Assembly (NCBI GenBank): GCA_016234495.1
Contig: JACRBI010000008.1
Location: forward strand, 62,001-126,000
Reading direction: 5' to 3'
Length of the DNA: 64,000 nucleotides
Source of the DNA: Chloroflexota bacterium
GTDB lineage: Bacteria; Chloroflexota; Anaerolineae; Anaerolineales; Villigracilaceae
The translations under genes were made by a program, and so were the position numbers. Each line of letters opens with the position of its first letter. The stretch's first letter is position 1. The notes beneath the pieces are model-generated. The model saw only the letters and a list, made by a program, of their open reading frames with translations. It did no database searches and was not told the DNA's origin. Positions 42,973-53,695 of this stretch are shown piece after piece.

Positions 42973-43382
42973 TCAACTTGCCTTTTTGGATAACCACAGG
43001 TTAACCGCCAATAATCCAACCCCGCCCAACACTCCCGTCAAGTGATATGGCAGATAATCCATCACTTCAACGGGTTGTTGAACCGCCTTCAAATAAAAAT
43101 ACGGCGCCCAGACCAGAATTCCCGCAAAGATCATAATATGTCCAACTGTTCGCAGGTGGCTTTTTTTCGGAGGCGCCATCCTCAACTCCTTGCGGGCATA
43201 CACGCGCAAACGCGAGCCGCCGATGACACCAGCCAAATGAAACGGCAGATACCAAAACAATGATGGCTTCTCTCCTGCGATTCGCAAAACGATAAAAGGC
43301 AGCCAGGTCAGCACGCCAAGCCAGATCAACAAATTTCCCAAACGATACCGCATCACCGCGGCGTTATAAATTTTCTCATCGG

Positions 43383-43389
<7 letters not shown>
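42973..43389 (-). CDS. Small four-helix membrane protein with internal duplication
   Basis: This 138-residue protein has four membrane segments arranged as two similar halves: [20 protein letters not shown] with [12 protein letters not shown], and [20 protein letters not shown] with [12 protein letters not shown]. No family recognised. Its ATG overlaps hemL by seven bases, so it is co-translated as the last gene of the haem operon. A role in haem or electron transport is only suggested by position; each half keeps one His. Confidence 0.75.
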
Positions 43390-44666
<1,277 letters not shown>

Positions 44667-44704
44667 TAAATGACTCCAATGAATTTGATTGAAGGTTTCA
44701 ACGT

Positions 44705-46120
44705 TCAAACTTTCGAACCTTCCAACTTGCAAACCCGTTTTAATGCTTCTTCCCCCGAATGAATGCAATCAGGGATTCCAATTCCGCGATAGCCATTGCC
44801 CGCCAGCGCGAGGGTGGGATATTTTTCAAGCGCGGCGTCAATGCGTTTGAGAAGCTCGGGATGACCGAGGTTGTATTGCGGCATGGCGTTCTCCCACATG
44901 AAGACGCGGGAGAGAAGCGGCTCGGCGGTGATGCCAAGCGTTAATTTCATTTCTTCTTTGGATAACTCCAGCAAATCATTTTCATTCCAGGGAATATCCT
45001 GCCCAGCACGCCCGACGAACACGCGAATGAGAGCATACCCTTCGGGCGCGCGGTGCGGAAATTTGGTGGATGTCCACGTGCAGGCGAGGGCTTTGCGTCT
45101 TTCGCGGCGCGGGATGACGTAGCCGTAACCGTCCAACTCGCGGGGCAGGTCGCTTTGTCGGTAGGCGAGGGAGACGGTGGCGGTTGAGGCGTAGGGAATG
45201 CTTTGGAGGGTCGAGCCAAGCTCGGGGTCGAATGAGGCGAGCAGTTGTCCGCTGATAAAGGCAGGGGTGGCAAGGATGAGGGCGTCGGTGTCAAGTGTTT
45301 CGGTGTCAAGTTTCAGGTTCCACGTTCCAAGTTCCAAGTTACGGGTTACGGAAGTTACACGGGTGTTGAGACGCAACTCGACTTTCGACTTGAGGCGTTC
45401 GACTAGCGCCTCGACAATTTCGGCGAGACCTGTGGTGGGTGTAAGAAACGCAGAGCGAGAGCCTTGAAGTGATTTGCCGTTCGATTGCTGCCGCATTTTC
45501 AACGCGCCGCGCGCGAGACTGCCATGTTTGAGTTCGAGGTCGCGCAAATATGGGAAAGTGGACGCGAGACTGAGCGCGTCGCCGTCGCCCGCGTAGATGC
45601 CAGACATGAGCGGCTCGATGAGATTCTCGTACGCTTCGCGCCCCAGCCGACGACTGACAAACGCGCCCAGGCTTTCATCGCCATTGACGTTTTTCGCGGG
45701 GAGCAGAAAATCGAGTCCCATGCGCGTTTTGCCAACCCATGAAATTAACTGTGAACGCAAAATGGATGGCACATCCGAAGGGATCATCATGGCGAGACCT
45801 TCGGGCAACGGAAGCAAACGCCCGTTGTTGAGAACGTAGGTGTTCTTTTTGTTCGGGTTCGTGCCGTGCAAACGTTCGCAGAGACCGAGTTCTTTGCAGA
45901 GCGCAACGCCCCAGGGCTTAGACGCGAGGAAAGTATCGGGGCCGCCTTCGATGATGAACGCATCCGCGCCATCGTTGAACGTAACGCGGTCGGTGGAGAT
46001 TTTTCCGCCCCAGCGAGAGTCAGATTCGATGAGTGTGATCTCTGAGTATTGCGTGTTGCGTGTTGCGTAATATGCGGCTGATAAGCCTGCGATGCCGCCG
46101 CCAACGATGGTTAATTTCAT
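44705..46120 (-). CDS. hemY: Protoporphyrinogen/coproporphyrinogen oxidase (HemY/HemG type)
   Basis: This 471-residue FAD protein has the dinucleotide site [17 protein letters not shown], the [17 protein letters not shown] motif and the C-terminal [20 protein letters not shown]. It oxidises protoporphyrinogen IX or coproporphyrinogen III; sequence alone does not settle which. Two segments are repeat-derived: ATRNTQYSE near residues 17-26 and [17 protein letters not shown] near 256-272 (DNA at 45305-45352 is made of AGGTTCC/AAGTTCC units). ATG at 46120 overlaps the previous stop (ATGA). Confidence 0.92.
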   Translation of the reverse strand: MKLTIVGGGIAGLSAAYYATRNTQYSEITLIESDSRWGGKISTDRVTFNDGADAFIIEGGPDTFLASKPWGVALCKELGLCERLHGTNPNKKNTYVLNNGRLLPLPEGLAMMIPSDVPSILRSQLISWVGKTRMGLDFLLPAKNVNGDESLGAFVSRRLGREAYENLIEPLMSGIYAGDGDALSLASTFPYLRDLELKHGSLARGALKMRQQSNGKSLQGSRSAFLTPTTGLAEIVEALVERLKSKVELRLNTRVTSVTRNLELGTWNLKLDTETLDTDALILATPAFISGQLLASFDPELGSTLQSIPYASTATVSLAYRQSDLPRELDGYGYVIPRRERRKALACTWTSTKFPHRAPEGYALIRVFVGRAGQDIPWNENDLLELSKEEMKLTLGITAEPLLSRVFMWENAMPQYNLGHPELLKRIDAALEKYPTLALAGNGYRGIGIPDCIHSGEEALKRVCKLEGSKV

Positions 46121-46449
46121 AGATGAGGCGCCTTCCATTTCTTGATGGTTTCCATAAAGGGCAATCTCACTTTATCTGCATTGAAAGGGAACCAGCCCAA
46201 TTCCGCGCGGACGGCTTGCTCTTTGAGTTCAGTGCTTCCCCAGACGAAAGTCGCGCCGATGACGCCGACGATGACCGAACCCCAATCGCTTTGAATGAAG
46301 AGGGAGGCAAGGAGGATGAGAAAGCCGATACTCATCATGTATGGCCATGACCAGTAACCGAAATAACGTTCGCCGCGAATAACCAATGGAAAGCCGAGTC
46401 CGATGATGGTGAAAGTGACGATGCCGATGAGGATGCCGAAGGGGTTCAT
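46117..46449 (-). CDS. DUF4491-family membrane protein
   Basis: This 110-residue protein has three membrane segments and the DUF4491 end pattern: WGSTELKEQAVRAELGWFPFN. Function unknown. ATG at 46449; the longer frame from 46476 has no ribosome site. It overlaps hemG by four bases, so it is translated with it. The tandem neighbour at 46514 looks like a distant paralogue. Confidence 0.75.
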   Translation of the reverse strand: MNPFGILIGIVTFTIIGLGFPLVIRGERYFGYWSWPYMMSIGFLILLASLFIQSDWGSVIVGVIGATFVWGSTELKEQAVRAELGWFPFNADKVRLPFMETIKKWKAPHL

Positions 46450-46513
46450 AAAAAACCTTTTAACCACGAAGGTCACAAAGGAACACGAAGAAGTTCATAA
46501 GACCTTTGTGTCC
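46450..46513. repeat. ACCACGAAGG-type inverted repeat
   Basis: AACCACGAAGGTCACAAAGG faces CCTTTGTGTCCTTAGTGGT, forming a 20-bp imperfect hairpin in the gap between the two DUF4491-like genes. The same unit occurs at 6585 and in degenerate form at 14857 and 42615. Confidence 0.65.
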
Positions 46514-46918
46514 TTAGTGGTGAATTAGTTTAGGTGCTTCTACAGGTGAGACGGAGCGTCCAATGGGATCGCGTTTGAGAAGATCAAGGGTGGTGGCGGT
46601 GGAATGTTCCGCAAGAATTTTTATATGGCGCGGATTGTTCGGGTTGGCGGGGGCGTGTCCGTGTTTGATGCGATTTTGCTGGCGATAGAGTTCGAATGCG
46701 TCCCAGAGCAGGGTGATGCCGAGGATGCCAAAGACAGTTTTCAGTGACCAGTTATCAGTGACCAGTGAACCGTATTCAGTGAGTAATCCGAGTGTGATGG
46801 CAATGATCATCGGCAAACGAATATCTCTTGCTTCCGCTTCCACTTTGCGGACAGCAACGTGACCAATCCAAATCGCAAGAAATGCAGTAACCGCAGCGAT
46901 TAATCCAAGTGTGTTCAT
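46514..46918 (-). CDS. DUF4491-like membrane protein
   Basis: This 134-residue protein has three membrane segments and an end (LWDAFELYRQQNRIKHGHAPANP) that resembles the DUF4491 pattern, with a longer acidic tail. Residues about 44-59 (GSLVTDNWSLKTV) are encoded by CAGTGACCAGTTATCAGTGACC repeat DNA at 46741-46785, so part of its second membrane loop may not be ancestral. AAGGA precedes the ATG. It lies between hemE and the first DUF4491 gene; function unknown. Confidence 0.65.
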   Translation of the reverse strand: MNTLGLIAAVTAFLAIWIGHVAVRKVEAEARDIRLPMIIAITLGLLTEYGSLVTDNWSLKTVFGILGITLLWDAFELYRQQNRIKHGHAPANPNNPRHIKILAEHSTATTLDLLKRDPIGRSVSPVEAPKLIHH

Positions 46919-46948
46919 CCAAAAATCCTTGACTACTCGATCACATGA

Positions 46949-48025
46949 CTATTCAACTACCTGACTAAACTCATGCACCATATCCACGACCGCCTTCACG
47001 TTGTCCACTGGCGTGTGTTGGAGAATGCCATGTCCAAGGTTGAAGATGTGGCCAAGCCTGCCGTCCGCGCGGCGGAGAATATCGTGGACGCGCTTTTTGA
47101 TTTCATCACGTGGGGCGAAGAGGATGGCGGGATCGAGATTACCTTGCACAGCGACATCGTCCCCGAGCAGAGACCAGCCATCGTCAAGCGGGATGCGCCA
47201 GTCGAGTCCGATCACATCGCCGCCTGCGCGTTTCATCAGCGGGAGGAGAGTCGTGGTGTTCGTCCCGAAGTGAATGACAGGCACGTTCTCTTTTTTCGCG
47301 GCCTGCAAAATCTTTTGCGAGTAGGGAAAAACAAATTCTTCGTAATCCGCTGGACTCAATGCGCCCACCCACGAGTCGAAAACTTGAACGGCTTGCGCCC
47401 CCGCGCGGATTTGCGCGACGAGATAATCGCTCAACACGATGGAAAGTTTTTCCATCAACGCGTGCCAGGTCTGCGGATCGGAATACATCATCGTTTTGGT
47501 TTTGAGAAATTCACGCGACGAACCGCCTTCGATCAGATAGGAGGCAACCGTGAACGGAGCGCCACAAAAGCCGATGAGGGGCACGCCGCCCAAAAGTCCG
47601 CGCAAGATTCGAATCGCGTCCATGACGTAGCCCAAATCTGATTCTACTTCGACAGGTCTCAGCGCCCGAACATCCTCCATCGTGCGGACTGGGTTCTGCA
47701 AAACGGGTCCTTCACCTTTGGCAAATTCCAATCCTACGCCGAGCGGAATGGCAGGCAGAAGAATATCGGCGAAGAGAATCGCCGCGTCCACGCCGAGCGC
47801 GCGGACAGGTTGAAGCGTCACTTCCGCGGCGATCTCGGGATGATGACAAATTTCAATGAGCGAGTACCTCTCGCGGATGGCGCGATACTCTGCCATGTAA
47901 CGTCCTGCCTGGCGCATGAACCAGACGGGGGTGGTGTCGGTGGAGAGGCGGTGGCAGGCGCGGAGGAAGGGTGAGGCGATATCGGAGACTGGAGATTGGA
48001 GATTGGTCAATTGCGGAGTCGTCAT
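46949..48025 (-). CDS. hemE: Uroporphyrinogen decarboxylase
   Basis: This 358-residue protein carries the HemE motifs WFMRQAGRYMAEYRAIR, DAAILFADILLPAIPLG, GFCGAPFTVASYLIEGG and FNLGHGILQHTPVDNV. It decarboxylates uroporphyrinogen III to coproporphyrinogen III. The first 15 or so residues (QLTNLQSPVSD) are encoded by GGAGATTGG repeat DNA, and the ribosome site GGAGA at about 48035 is itself part of the repeat. The remainder is of normal length. Confidence 0.95.
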   Translation of the reverse strand: MTTPQLTNLQSPVSDIASPFLRACHRLSTDTTPVWFMRQAGRYMAEYRAIRERYSLIEICHHPEIAAEVTLQPVRALGVDAAILFADILLPAIPLGVGLEFAKGEGPVLQNPVRTMEDVRALRPVEVESDLGYVMDAIRILRGLLGGVPLIGFCGAPFTVASYLIEGGSSREFLKTKTMMYSDPQTWHALMEKLSIVLSDYLVAQIRAGAQAVQVFDSWVGALSPADYEEFVFPYSQKILQAAKKENVPVIHFGTNTTTLLPLMKRAGGDVIGLDWRIPLDDGWSLLGDDVAVQGNLDPAILFAPRDEIKKRVHDILRRADGRLGHIFNLGHGILQHTPVDNVKAVVDMVHEFSQVVE

Positions 48026-48042
48026 TTTAAAGTCTCCAATCT

Positions 48043-49185
48043 CTAATCTCTAGTTACCAAGACGCACGCAGGATCGCTTTCCAAATAATCCCCCGTCATA
48101 CCATACGCCCGTCCACGTTGACCGCCACAGACATCGTTGTAAGTGCAGGTTCCGCACACGCCCTTGTACTTGGATGGGTTACGTAGGTCTTTGAAGATTT
48201 GCGAGTTGCGATAGACATCCACAACATCGTCGTCGCGCACCATGCCAGCAGTGACGGGAAGGAATCCGCTCGGCTGGATTTCGCCGATGTGCGAGATGAA
48301 TAAAAATCCATTGCCATCGTTGACGCCTTTGGTTGGACGGTTGAGTCCGTCGGCATATTGGAAGCCTGCGCTTTGAAAGGTAACAGGCTTGCCCGTGTTC
48401 TCGGCGCGTTTACGCTCGATCGCTACACGGCGATACATCGGCGCGGCAGTGGCTTTGATGTCGAAGGGCGCGTTTTGTGAAAGGTCATACAGCCAGTTGA
48501 ACACTTTTTCATGCTGCGTGGCGCTGACCATCTGCTCGCGCATGGCGCGTCCCGTGGGGACAAGGAAAAACACCGACCATTGCACCGCGCCGACTTCCTG
48601 AATGAACGGAACCATCTCGTGCAGAATGTCCACGTTATGTTTTGCAACCGTGGTGTTGACCTGCACGCTCATGCCAACATCGTGTGCGCGATGGAGCGTG
48701 TCCATTGTCCGCTGCCACGAGCCTTTGACCTTGCGGAAGTCATCGTGAACTTCGGGACGCGGCGCATCAAGCGACAATGCCACACGTTTGATGCCCGCAT
48801 CGCGCGCCTTTTCGAGTCGTTCTGTTGTTGGAAGTGCGGTCGCTGTCGGAGTGAGCGAACAACGCAGTCCGCGCTCGGCGGCGTAAGCAATCAACTCAAA
48901 GAGGTCGGGACGCATCATCGGGTCGCCGCCTGTGAAAATCAAAATGGGATTGTTGCCAAACGCGGCGAGTCGTTCAATCAATGCCTTGGCTTCGACTGTA
49001 CTCAATTCGCGCGGGTCGCGATGATGCTGCGCGTCGGCGCGGCAATGCACGCAGGCATACGCACAGGCGCGGGTCACTTCCCAGGCGATGGTAAATGGCG
49101 CCTGATCAAAATCCACATGCGTCATGCGCTCGTTTTGATACTGCCGTTCAGCGGCGGCGCGGGGGGATAGGGTTTCTAAAGCCAT
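48043..49185 (-). CDS. Radical SAM/SPASM protein in the haem operon
   Basis: This 380-residue protein has the radical SAM site CAYACVHC near residues 40-47, IFTGGDPMMRPDLFEL, and a C-terminal SPASM-like Cys group (GVCGTCTYNDVCGGQRGRAYG, then DPACVLV). It resembles the AhbD/NirJ-like radical SAM proteins found with tetrapyrrole genes (TIGR04053-type). Its place between hemB and hemE points to a porphyrin or haem modification step, perhaps replacing an absent enzyme. A TAAGGAG site precedes the ATG. Confidence 0.85.
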   Translation of the reverse strand: MALETLSPRAAAERQYQNERMTHVDFDQAPFTIAWEVTRACAYACVHCRADAQHHRDPRELSTVEAKALIERLAAFGNNPILIFTGGDPMMRPDLFELIAYAAERGLRCSLTPTATALPTTERLEKARDAGIKRVALSLDAPRPEVHDDFRKVKGSWQRTMDTLHRAHDVGMSVQVNTTVAKHNVDILHEMVPFIQEVGAVQWSVFFLVPTGRAMREQMVSATQHEKVFNWLYDLSQNAPFDIKATAAPMYRRVAIERKRAENTGKPVTFQSAGFQYADGLNRPTKGVNDGNGFLFISHIGEIQPSGFLPVTAGMVRDDDVVDVYRNSQIFKDLRNPSKYKGVCGTCTYNDVCGGQRGRAYGMTGDYLESDPACVLVTRD

Positions 49186-49194
49186 TGTGTCTCC

Positions 49195-49253
49195 TTAGTG
49201 GTAATTGGAGATTGGTAATTGGTAATTGCCAATCTCTATTTACCAATTACCAT
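49195..49253. repeat. GGAGATTGGTAATTGG repeat between hemB and the radical SAM gene
   Basis: The 68-bp gap is almost entirely GTAATTGGAGATTGGTAATTGG units followed by the inverse CCAATCTC-ACCAATTACC. It forms an imperfect hairpin just before the TAAGGAG ribosome site of the radical SAM gene. Confidence 0.75.
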
Positions 49254-50303
49254 TTACTTCAACCACCGCGCCGCATCCACGGCGTGATAGGTAATGATCA
49301 CATCCGCACCTGCGCGTTTGATGGATGTGAGCGTTTCAAGCGTGACCTTGGCTTCATCCACCCAGCCATTTTGCGCGGTGGCTTTGACCATCGAATACTC
49401 GCCGCTGACGTTGTACGCCGCCATCGGCAACTCGGGGTACGCATCCTTCACCACGCGAATCACATCCAGATAAGCCAGTGCAGGTTTCACCATCAACATG
49501 TCCGCGCCTTCTTCCACATCCAGCGTGGCTTCACGCAAGGCTTCGCGCACGTTGGCAGGGTCCATCTGGTGCGACTTTCTATCACCAAATTTTGGCGCTC
49601 CTTCCGCCGCATCGCGGAACGGTCCATAAAATGACGAAGCATACTTCACGGCATACGACATGATCGGCAAATTTTCATAGCCCGCAAAATCCAAGCCTGC
49701 GCGGATCGCCGTCACCATGCCATCCATCATGCCGCTCGGCGCAACAATGTCCGCGCCGCATTCGGCGTGCGAGACCGACACCTTCGCGAGCACATCCAGC
49801 GTCGGGTCGTTCAGCACATATCCTTCAGGCAAACCAACATGAAAATGTTCGCCCGTGTTTAAAATGCCGCAATGTCCGTGATCGGTGTATTCGCACAAAC
49901 AAACATCGGTGACAACAACCATCTCTGGGATTTCTTTTTTTATAGCCCGAATAGCCTGCTGGACAATTCCATTTTCCGAGAAATTTTCAAGCCCGATCGG
50001 ATCCTTCTCTTTGGGGATTCCAAATAAGATGACGGCGTTCACACCCGACCTTGCGGCTGATTCTGCTTCTCGAACCGCTTCCTCCACTGATAGTTGATAC
50101 ACGCCCGGCATCGAGCCGATGGCAGTTCGCCCAGTCCCATGCCGCACAAAGAGCGGATAAATAAAATCGCGCGCGTTGAGTTCCGTCTCGCGGATCATGG
50201 CGCGGAGGGCGGGGGTGGCGCGGAGGCGGCGCGGACGATGGACGATAGACGATAGACGATGGTCTGTGGTCAATGGTCTGCGGTCAATTTCCAAGAGTGT
50301 CAT
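49254..50303 (-). CDS. hemB: Porphobilinogen synthase
   Basis: This 349-residue protein joins two 5-aminolevulinate molecules. It has the metal-site pattern [14 protein letters not shown] (zinc-type cysteines), the Lys regions [18 protein letters not shown] and [15 protein letters not shown], and the start [16 protein letters not shown]. The ATG overlaps the hemD stop by four bases, so translation really begins there; yet residues about 4-23 ([18 protein letters not shown]) come from GACGATAGACGATGG repeat DNA. The N-terminal arm is variable in HemB, so the addition may be tolerated. Confidence 0.95.
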   Translation of the reverse strand: MTLLEIDRRPLTTDHRLSSIVHRPRRLRATPALRAMIRETELNARDFIYPLFVRHGTGRTAIGSMPGVYQLSVEEAVREAESAARSGVNAVILFGIPKEKDPIGLENFSENGIVQQAIRAIKKEIPEMVVVTDVCLCEYTDHGHCGILNTGEHFHVGLPEGYVLNDPTLDVLAKVSVSHAECGADIVAPSGMMDGMVTAIRAGLDFAGYENLPIMSYAVKYASSFYGPFRDAAEGAPKFGDRKSHQMDPANVREALREATLDVEEGADMLMVKPALAYLDVIRVVKDAYPELPMAAYNVSGEYSMVKATAQNGWVDEAKVTLETLTSIKRAGADVIITYHAVDAARWLK

Positions 50304-51100
50304 GATTTCTCCAATCTCGTGATGGTTTCCAGCAACCCATCGGTGGTGTATTCTTTTGCCACGATCAGGTTTTGAAATCCCGCTTCTCTCGCCGCCTGTT
50401 CTGTGATGGGTCCAATGCAGGCAACAAGCGGGTTATTTGGTAGGCTAAGCGGATCGAGTCCGTTTTGGGTGCAGATGGCGAAGAAGTTTTCAACGGTTGA
50501 CGCGCTGGTAAAGGTAATCACATCCACGCCTGATTTCAGCGCGGTCAATCCGTCCATGTCAATGCTTGCTGGCAAGGTTCGGTAAACGATAATTTCATGA
50601 GCAATGCCGCCTGCTTTTGAGATGGCTTCGGGTAATTCCGCGCGGGCAATTTCAGCGCGGGGGAGCAAAAACCATTTTCCCTGTACATTGCCCAATCCCG
50701 ACATGAGTGCTTCACCAATATATTCATCGGGAATGAAATCAGGTTCAAGCCCGTGTTTGCGTAATGCGTCGGCGGTTTTGGGTCCGATGGCGGCAACTTT
50801 TGTTGCGCTGTCATTGCGAGGACGGCGTTCTTCCGTCCGAAGCAATCTCCCCAAGACACGCGGGGATTGCTTCGCTTCGCTCGCAATGACGTTGAAAACC
50901 ACATTCACTGCATTGACCGATGTGAACGCAACCCACGCATACTTTTCGATGTTCCTGATTGCGTTTTCAAGTTCAGTATTATTTTCAATGGGACAAATTT
51001 CGATGACAGGAAAAAGAATCGGCTCAAAACCCGCAGAACGCAATTTATCTGCGAAGTCGTCGGCTTGGGCGCGGGGGCGGGAGATTAAGATCCGTGTCAT
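50300..51100 (-). CDS. hemD: Uroporphyrinogen-III synthase with repeat-encoded insert
   Basis: This 266-residue protein matches HemD: start [63 protein letters not shown] and [18 protein letters not shown]. It closes hydroxymethylbilane to uroporphyrinogen III. Residues about 71-97 ([10 protein letters not shown] to RPRND) are an exact 27-codon insert from a palindromic element at 50810-50890 and fall in the linker between the first domain pair. Without it the length would be about 239, normal for HemD. The enzyme is likely still functional because the frame is kept. Confidence 0.9.
   Translation of the reverse strand: MTRILISRPRAQADDFADKLRSAGFEPILFPVIEICPIENNTELENAIRNIEKYAWVAFTSVNAVNVVFNVIASEAKQSPRVLGRLLRTEERRPRNDSATKVAAIGPKTADALRKHGLEPDFIPDEYIGEALMSGLGNVQGKWFLLPRAEIARAELPEAISKAGGIAHEIIVYRTLPASIDMDGLTALKSGVDVITFTSASTVENFFAICTQNGLDPLSLPNNPLVACIGPITEQAAREAGFQNLIVAKEYTTDGLLETITRLEKS
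50810..50890. repeat. 81-nt palindromic element inserted in frame in hemD
   Basis: It starts GTCATTGCGAG and ends with the inverse CTCGCAATGAC; inner arms GAAGCAATCTCCCC and GGGGATTGCTTC face each other. Length is exactly 27 codons with no stop in the reading frame. The same family forms the intergenic element at 23470-23632. Confidence 0.9.
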
Positions 51101-51123
51101 GTGTTTAAGTGTCAGGTGTCAGG

Positions 51124-52047
51124 TTACACGTTACAAGTTGCGAGAATTTCATTTGCGCCCTGTGTGAGGGCTTCGTTGGCAAGGCGTTTTCCAAGTTCAA
51201 GAGCGTCAGCGCCTTCACCAACAACCTTGATTGCTTTCTTGCCGTCTACCGAAATTACCAAGCCCGTTAATTCAATTCTGAATTCTGAATTCTGAATTCT
51301 GAATTTCCCATACGCCGCAACCGGCACCGCGCATCCACCACCCAGACCTTGCAAAAACGCGCGTTCTGCTGTCACACACCTGCGGGTGGATTCATCTTCC
51401 AGTTTGGCGAGCAGGTTGAGGGTCGTTTGATCGTCCGCGCGGCATTGGACGGCAAGCGCGCCCTGCCCGGGAGCCGGCAGCATCACATCCAGTGACAACC
51501 ATTCGGTGACATGTGAGTCCAAACCCAAACGAGTCAACCCCGCGCCTGCAAGGATGATCGCATCGTATTGACCATCGAGCGCTTTTCGTAAACGCGTATC
51601 CACGTTGCCGCGCAGGGATTCGGTCTTAATGTCTGGGCGGAGGGAAAGGACTTGGGCAGCACGGCGCAGGCTCGAGGTCCCGACTGAAGCGCCGATTGGT
51701 AAAGTTGAAATTGTATGACCGCGAGCAGAGATCAAAGCGTCACGCACTTCCGCGCGGGCGGGGATGCATCCAACGGTTAATCCAGCAGGGTTTTCAACGG
51801 GCAAATCTTTTAGCGAATGAACCGCGCAATGCACCGCGCTTGAAAGTAATTCTGATTCGAGTTCCTGTGTGAAGAGTCCCTTGCCGCCAATTTCGGGCAA
51901 TGGCTTATCTAAAATTTTGTCACCCTGCGTGGTGATGACTTTTTCTTCACATTCAAGATCGGGGTGGATTTTTTGCAAAGCGTTGATGACCCATTGGGTT
52001 TGCCAGCGGGCGAGGGCAGAGGGGCGGGTGGCGAAAGTTAGTCTCAT
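51124..52047 (-). CDS. hemC: Hydroxymethylbilane synthase
   Basis: This 307-residue protein polymerises porphobilinogen. Motifs: TFATRPSALARWQTQWV, VHSLKDLPVENPAGL, GTSSLRRAAQVLSLRPD and the cofactor Cys in LGGGCAVPVAAYGK. Shortly after it, residues about 247-262 (GKFRIQNSEFRIELTG) are encoded by tandem GAATTCTGAATTCT units at 51262-51306, in frame, in a surface loop of the C-terminal domain. It lies between hemA and hemD. Confidence 0.94.
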   Translation of the reverse strand: MRLTFATRPSALARWQTQWVINALQKIHPDLECEEKVITTQGDKILDKPLPEIGGKGLFTQELESELLSSAVHCAVHSLKDLPVENPAGLTVGCIPARAEVRDALISARGHTISTLPIGASVGTSSLRRAAQVLSLRPDIKTESLRGNVDTRLRKALDGQYDAIILAGAGLTRLGLDSHVTEWLSLDVMLPAPGQGALAVQCRADDQTTLNLLAKLEDESTRRCVTAERAFLQGLGGGCAVPVAAYGKFRIQNSEFRIELTGLVISVDGKKAIKVVGEGADALELGKRLANEALTQGANEILATCNV

Positions 52048-52061
52048 AGTTTGATAGTCGG

Positions 52062-53396
52062 TTAGTCGGCAGAGGGAGCGGTCGAAGGTTGAAGTTCACA
52101 TACCTTTCCAGCAAACCCGCACAAGCCTTCACTTTGCAGTCCAAACAACGTGCGGGCGACGGCGGCATATTCGGGCGCGTGTGGACAGGACGCTTCGGCG
52201 CGCAATCGGTTAGTTGGTGCGTGCAAAATTTGCTTGACCAGCGCCTGAGTCATGGCTTCGATGCGGGCGCGTTCGGCATCGGTCAGCTCGGGAAGTCGGC
52301 GCAATGTTTTTTCGAACATCTCCTTGCGGATGATTTCAGCTTGCTGGCGAATATTGGAGATGATCGGAATCATCTCCAGTGATTTCATGTACTCGTCGAA
52401 TTCTTTGATCTCTTCATCGAGAATGGATTTGACTTGCGGCACTTCTGCCATGCGTTCGGCAAGCGCGCCTTCGAGTTTTGCGTTCAGGTTATCAATGTCA
52501 TAAAGTTTGACATGCGGGATATTCGCCGCGTCGGAGTCAATGTCGCGCGGCACGGCGATGTCAATCAACACGAGTGGACGATGTTCGCGCGCGGTCATCG
52601 CGTCGCTGACCATGCGCTCGGTCAGGATCAGATGCGGCGCGCCCGTGGACGAGATGAGGATGTCGGCGGAGATGAGCGCGTCGTTGATATTTTCGAAGGT
52701 GGCAATGTCCGCGCCCCAACGGTCAGCGATGGCGCGCGCGCGATCGAGCGTACGATTGACGACGAGAATCTTTTGCGCGCCGCGCTTGCGCAGGGCTTCG
52801 ACAGCGAGCTCTGCCATTTCGCCCGCGCCGATGATCACGACTTGTGCCTCGGCAATCGGATGAACGACTCGCTCTGCCAATGATGCGGCGAGTGACGACA
52901 CTGAAGCAGGGTTGCGGCTGATGGCTGTATCGGTGCGGGCGCGTTTCCCAGCATGGATGGCGGATTGGAAGAGGCGGTTGAGGATGGGTCCCGCCATGTT
53001 TTGTCCGCGTGAGAGTTCGAGGGCGCGGACGATCTGGCCTAAAATTTGCGGTTCGCCAATGACGAGAGAATCCAATCCCGCCGCAACTTCAAAGAGATGA
53101 CGAGCCGCATCCAGATTTTTATATTGATATGAATGAGGTCGAAACTGATTTGCAGGTATGCCGCACACATCCGACAAAAAATCCTCCAGTTCCGAAAAAT
53201 TCGATTGACCGGAGGCGGTGTAGATTTCAATGCGATTACAGGTGGAAATAATGATTAGTTCTGCAATGGCTGTGGAAAGATATCCGCAGGCAAGCCGGGC
53301 TAGCGCGGAACGGATCGCATCTTCGCTGAGCGAGAATTGCTCACGAAGGTTGATGGGCGTGGTTGTATGGTTGAGTCCGAGGCAGTAGATGTGCAT
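52062..53396 (-). CDS. hemA: Glutamyl-tRNA reductase
   Basis: This 444-residue protein makes glutamate-1-semialdehyde from glutamyl-tRNA. Start MHIYCLGLNHTTTPINLREQ, catalytic Cys in IISTCNRIEIYTA, GLDSLVIGEPQILGQIVRA, NADPH site VVIIGAGEMAELAVEAL and the C-terminal dimer helix are all visible. ATG at 53396 is the conserved start; the frame is open upstream to 53630 but that part is not family-like. It is the first gene of the haem operon, with an AT-rich promoter region before it. Confidence 0.95.
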   Translation of the reverse strand: MHIYCLGLNHTTTPINLREQFSLSEDAIRSALARLACGYLSTAIAELIIISTCNRIEIYTASGQSNFSELEDFLSDVCGIPANQFRPHSYQYKNLDAARHLFEVAAGLDSLVIGEPQILGQIVRALELSRGQNMAGPILNRLFQSAIHAGKRARTDTAISRNPASVSSLAASLAERVVHPIAEAQVVIIGAGEMAELAVEALRKRGAQKILVVNRTLDRARAIADRWGADIATFENINDALISADILISSTGAPHLILTERMVSDAMTAREHRPLVLIDIAVPRDIDSDAANIPHVKLYDIDNLNAKLEGALAERMAEVPQVKSILDEEIKEFDEYMKSLEMIPIISNIRQQAEIIRKEMFEKTLRRLPELTDAERARIEAMTQALVKQILHAPTNRLRAEASCPHAPEYAAVARTLFGLQSEGLCGFAGKVCELQPSTAPSAD

Positions 53397-53660
53397 TGAC
53401 CGGCCGCTTTTGATATTGAATGTGCCAACTTTATTCTCAAAACGAAGTACATGCCAGATAGATTTATAAAGTTTTTCTTTAATAATGGATGAGAGTATAT
53501 AGTTTGGTCTTGAATGGATTGAATTATTTTGCAGAAAAATGTTGTTTGTCGTAACTTGCATGATGAATGTCAATTGCGGCGTTTCTGCCTGACCTTGCAG
53601 TGTGCCAATGGGCTGGATATCAAAGGTCATTAGAAATATTCAAGAGCGCCAGCCAAAATA

Positions 53661-53695
53661 AAAAGCAGGCCAGCAATTTTGCTGGCCTGCTTTTT
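53661..53695. terminator. Bidirectional Rho-independent terminator
   Basis: GCAGGCCAGC (53665-53674) and its complement (53681-53690) form a perfect stem around AATTTT, flanked by AAAA on the left and TTTTT on the right. It ends the minus-strand hydrolase gene whose stop overlaps the right edge. Confidence 0.9.

Noticed and set aside
53397-53630. 78-residue N-terminal extension of HemA
   Set aside because: The family start MHIYCLGLNHTTTP is at 53396; the upstream residues are unlike HemA and AT-rich, fitting a promoter region.
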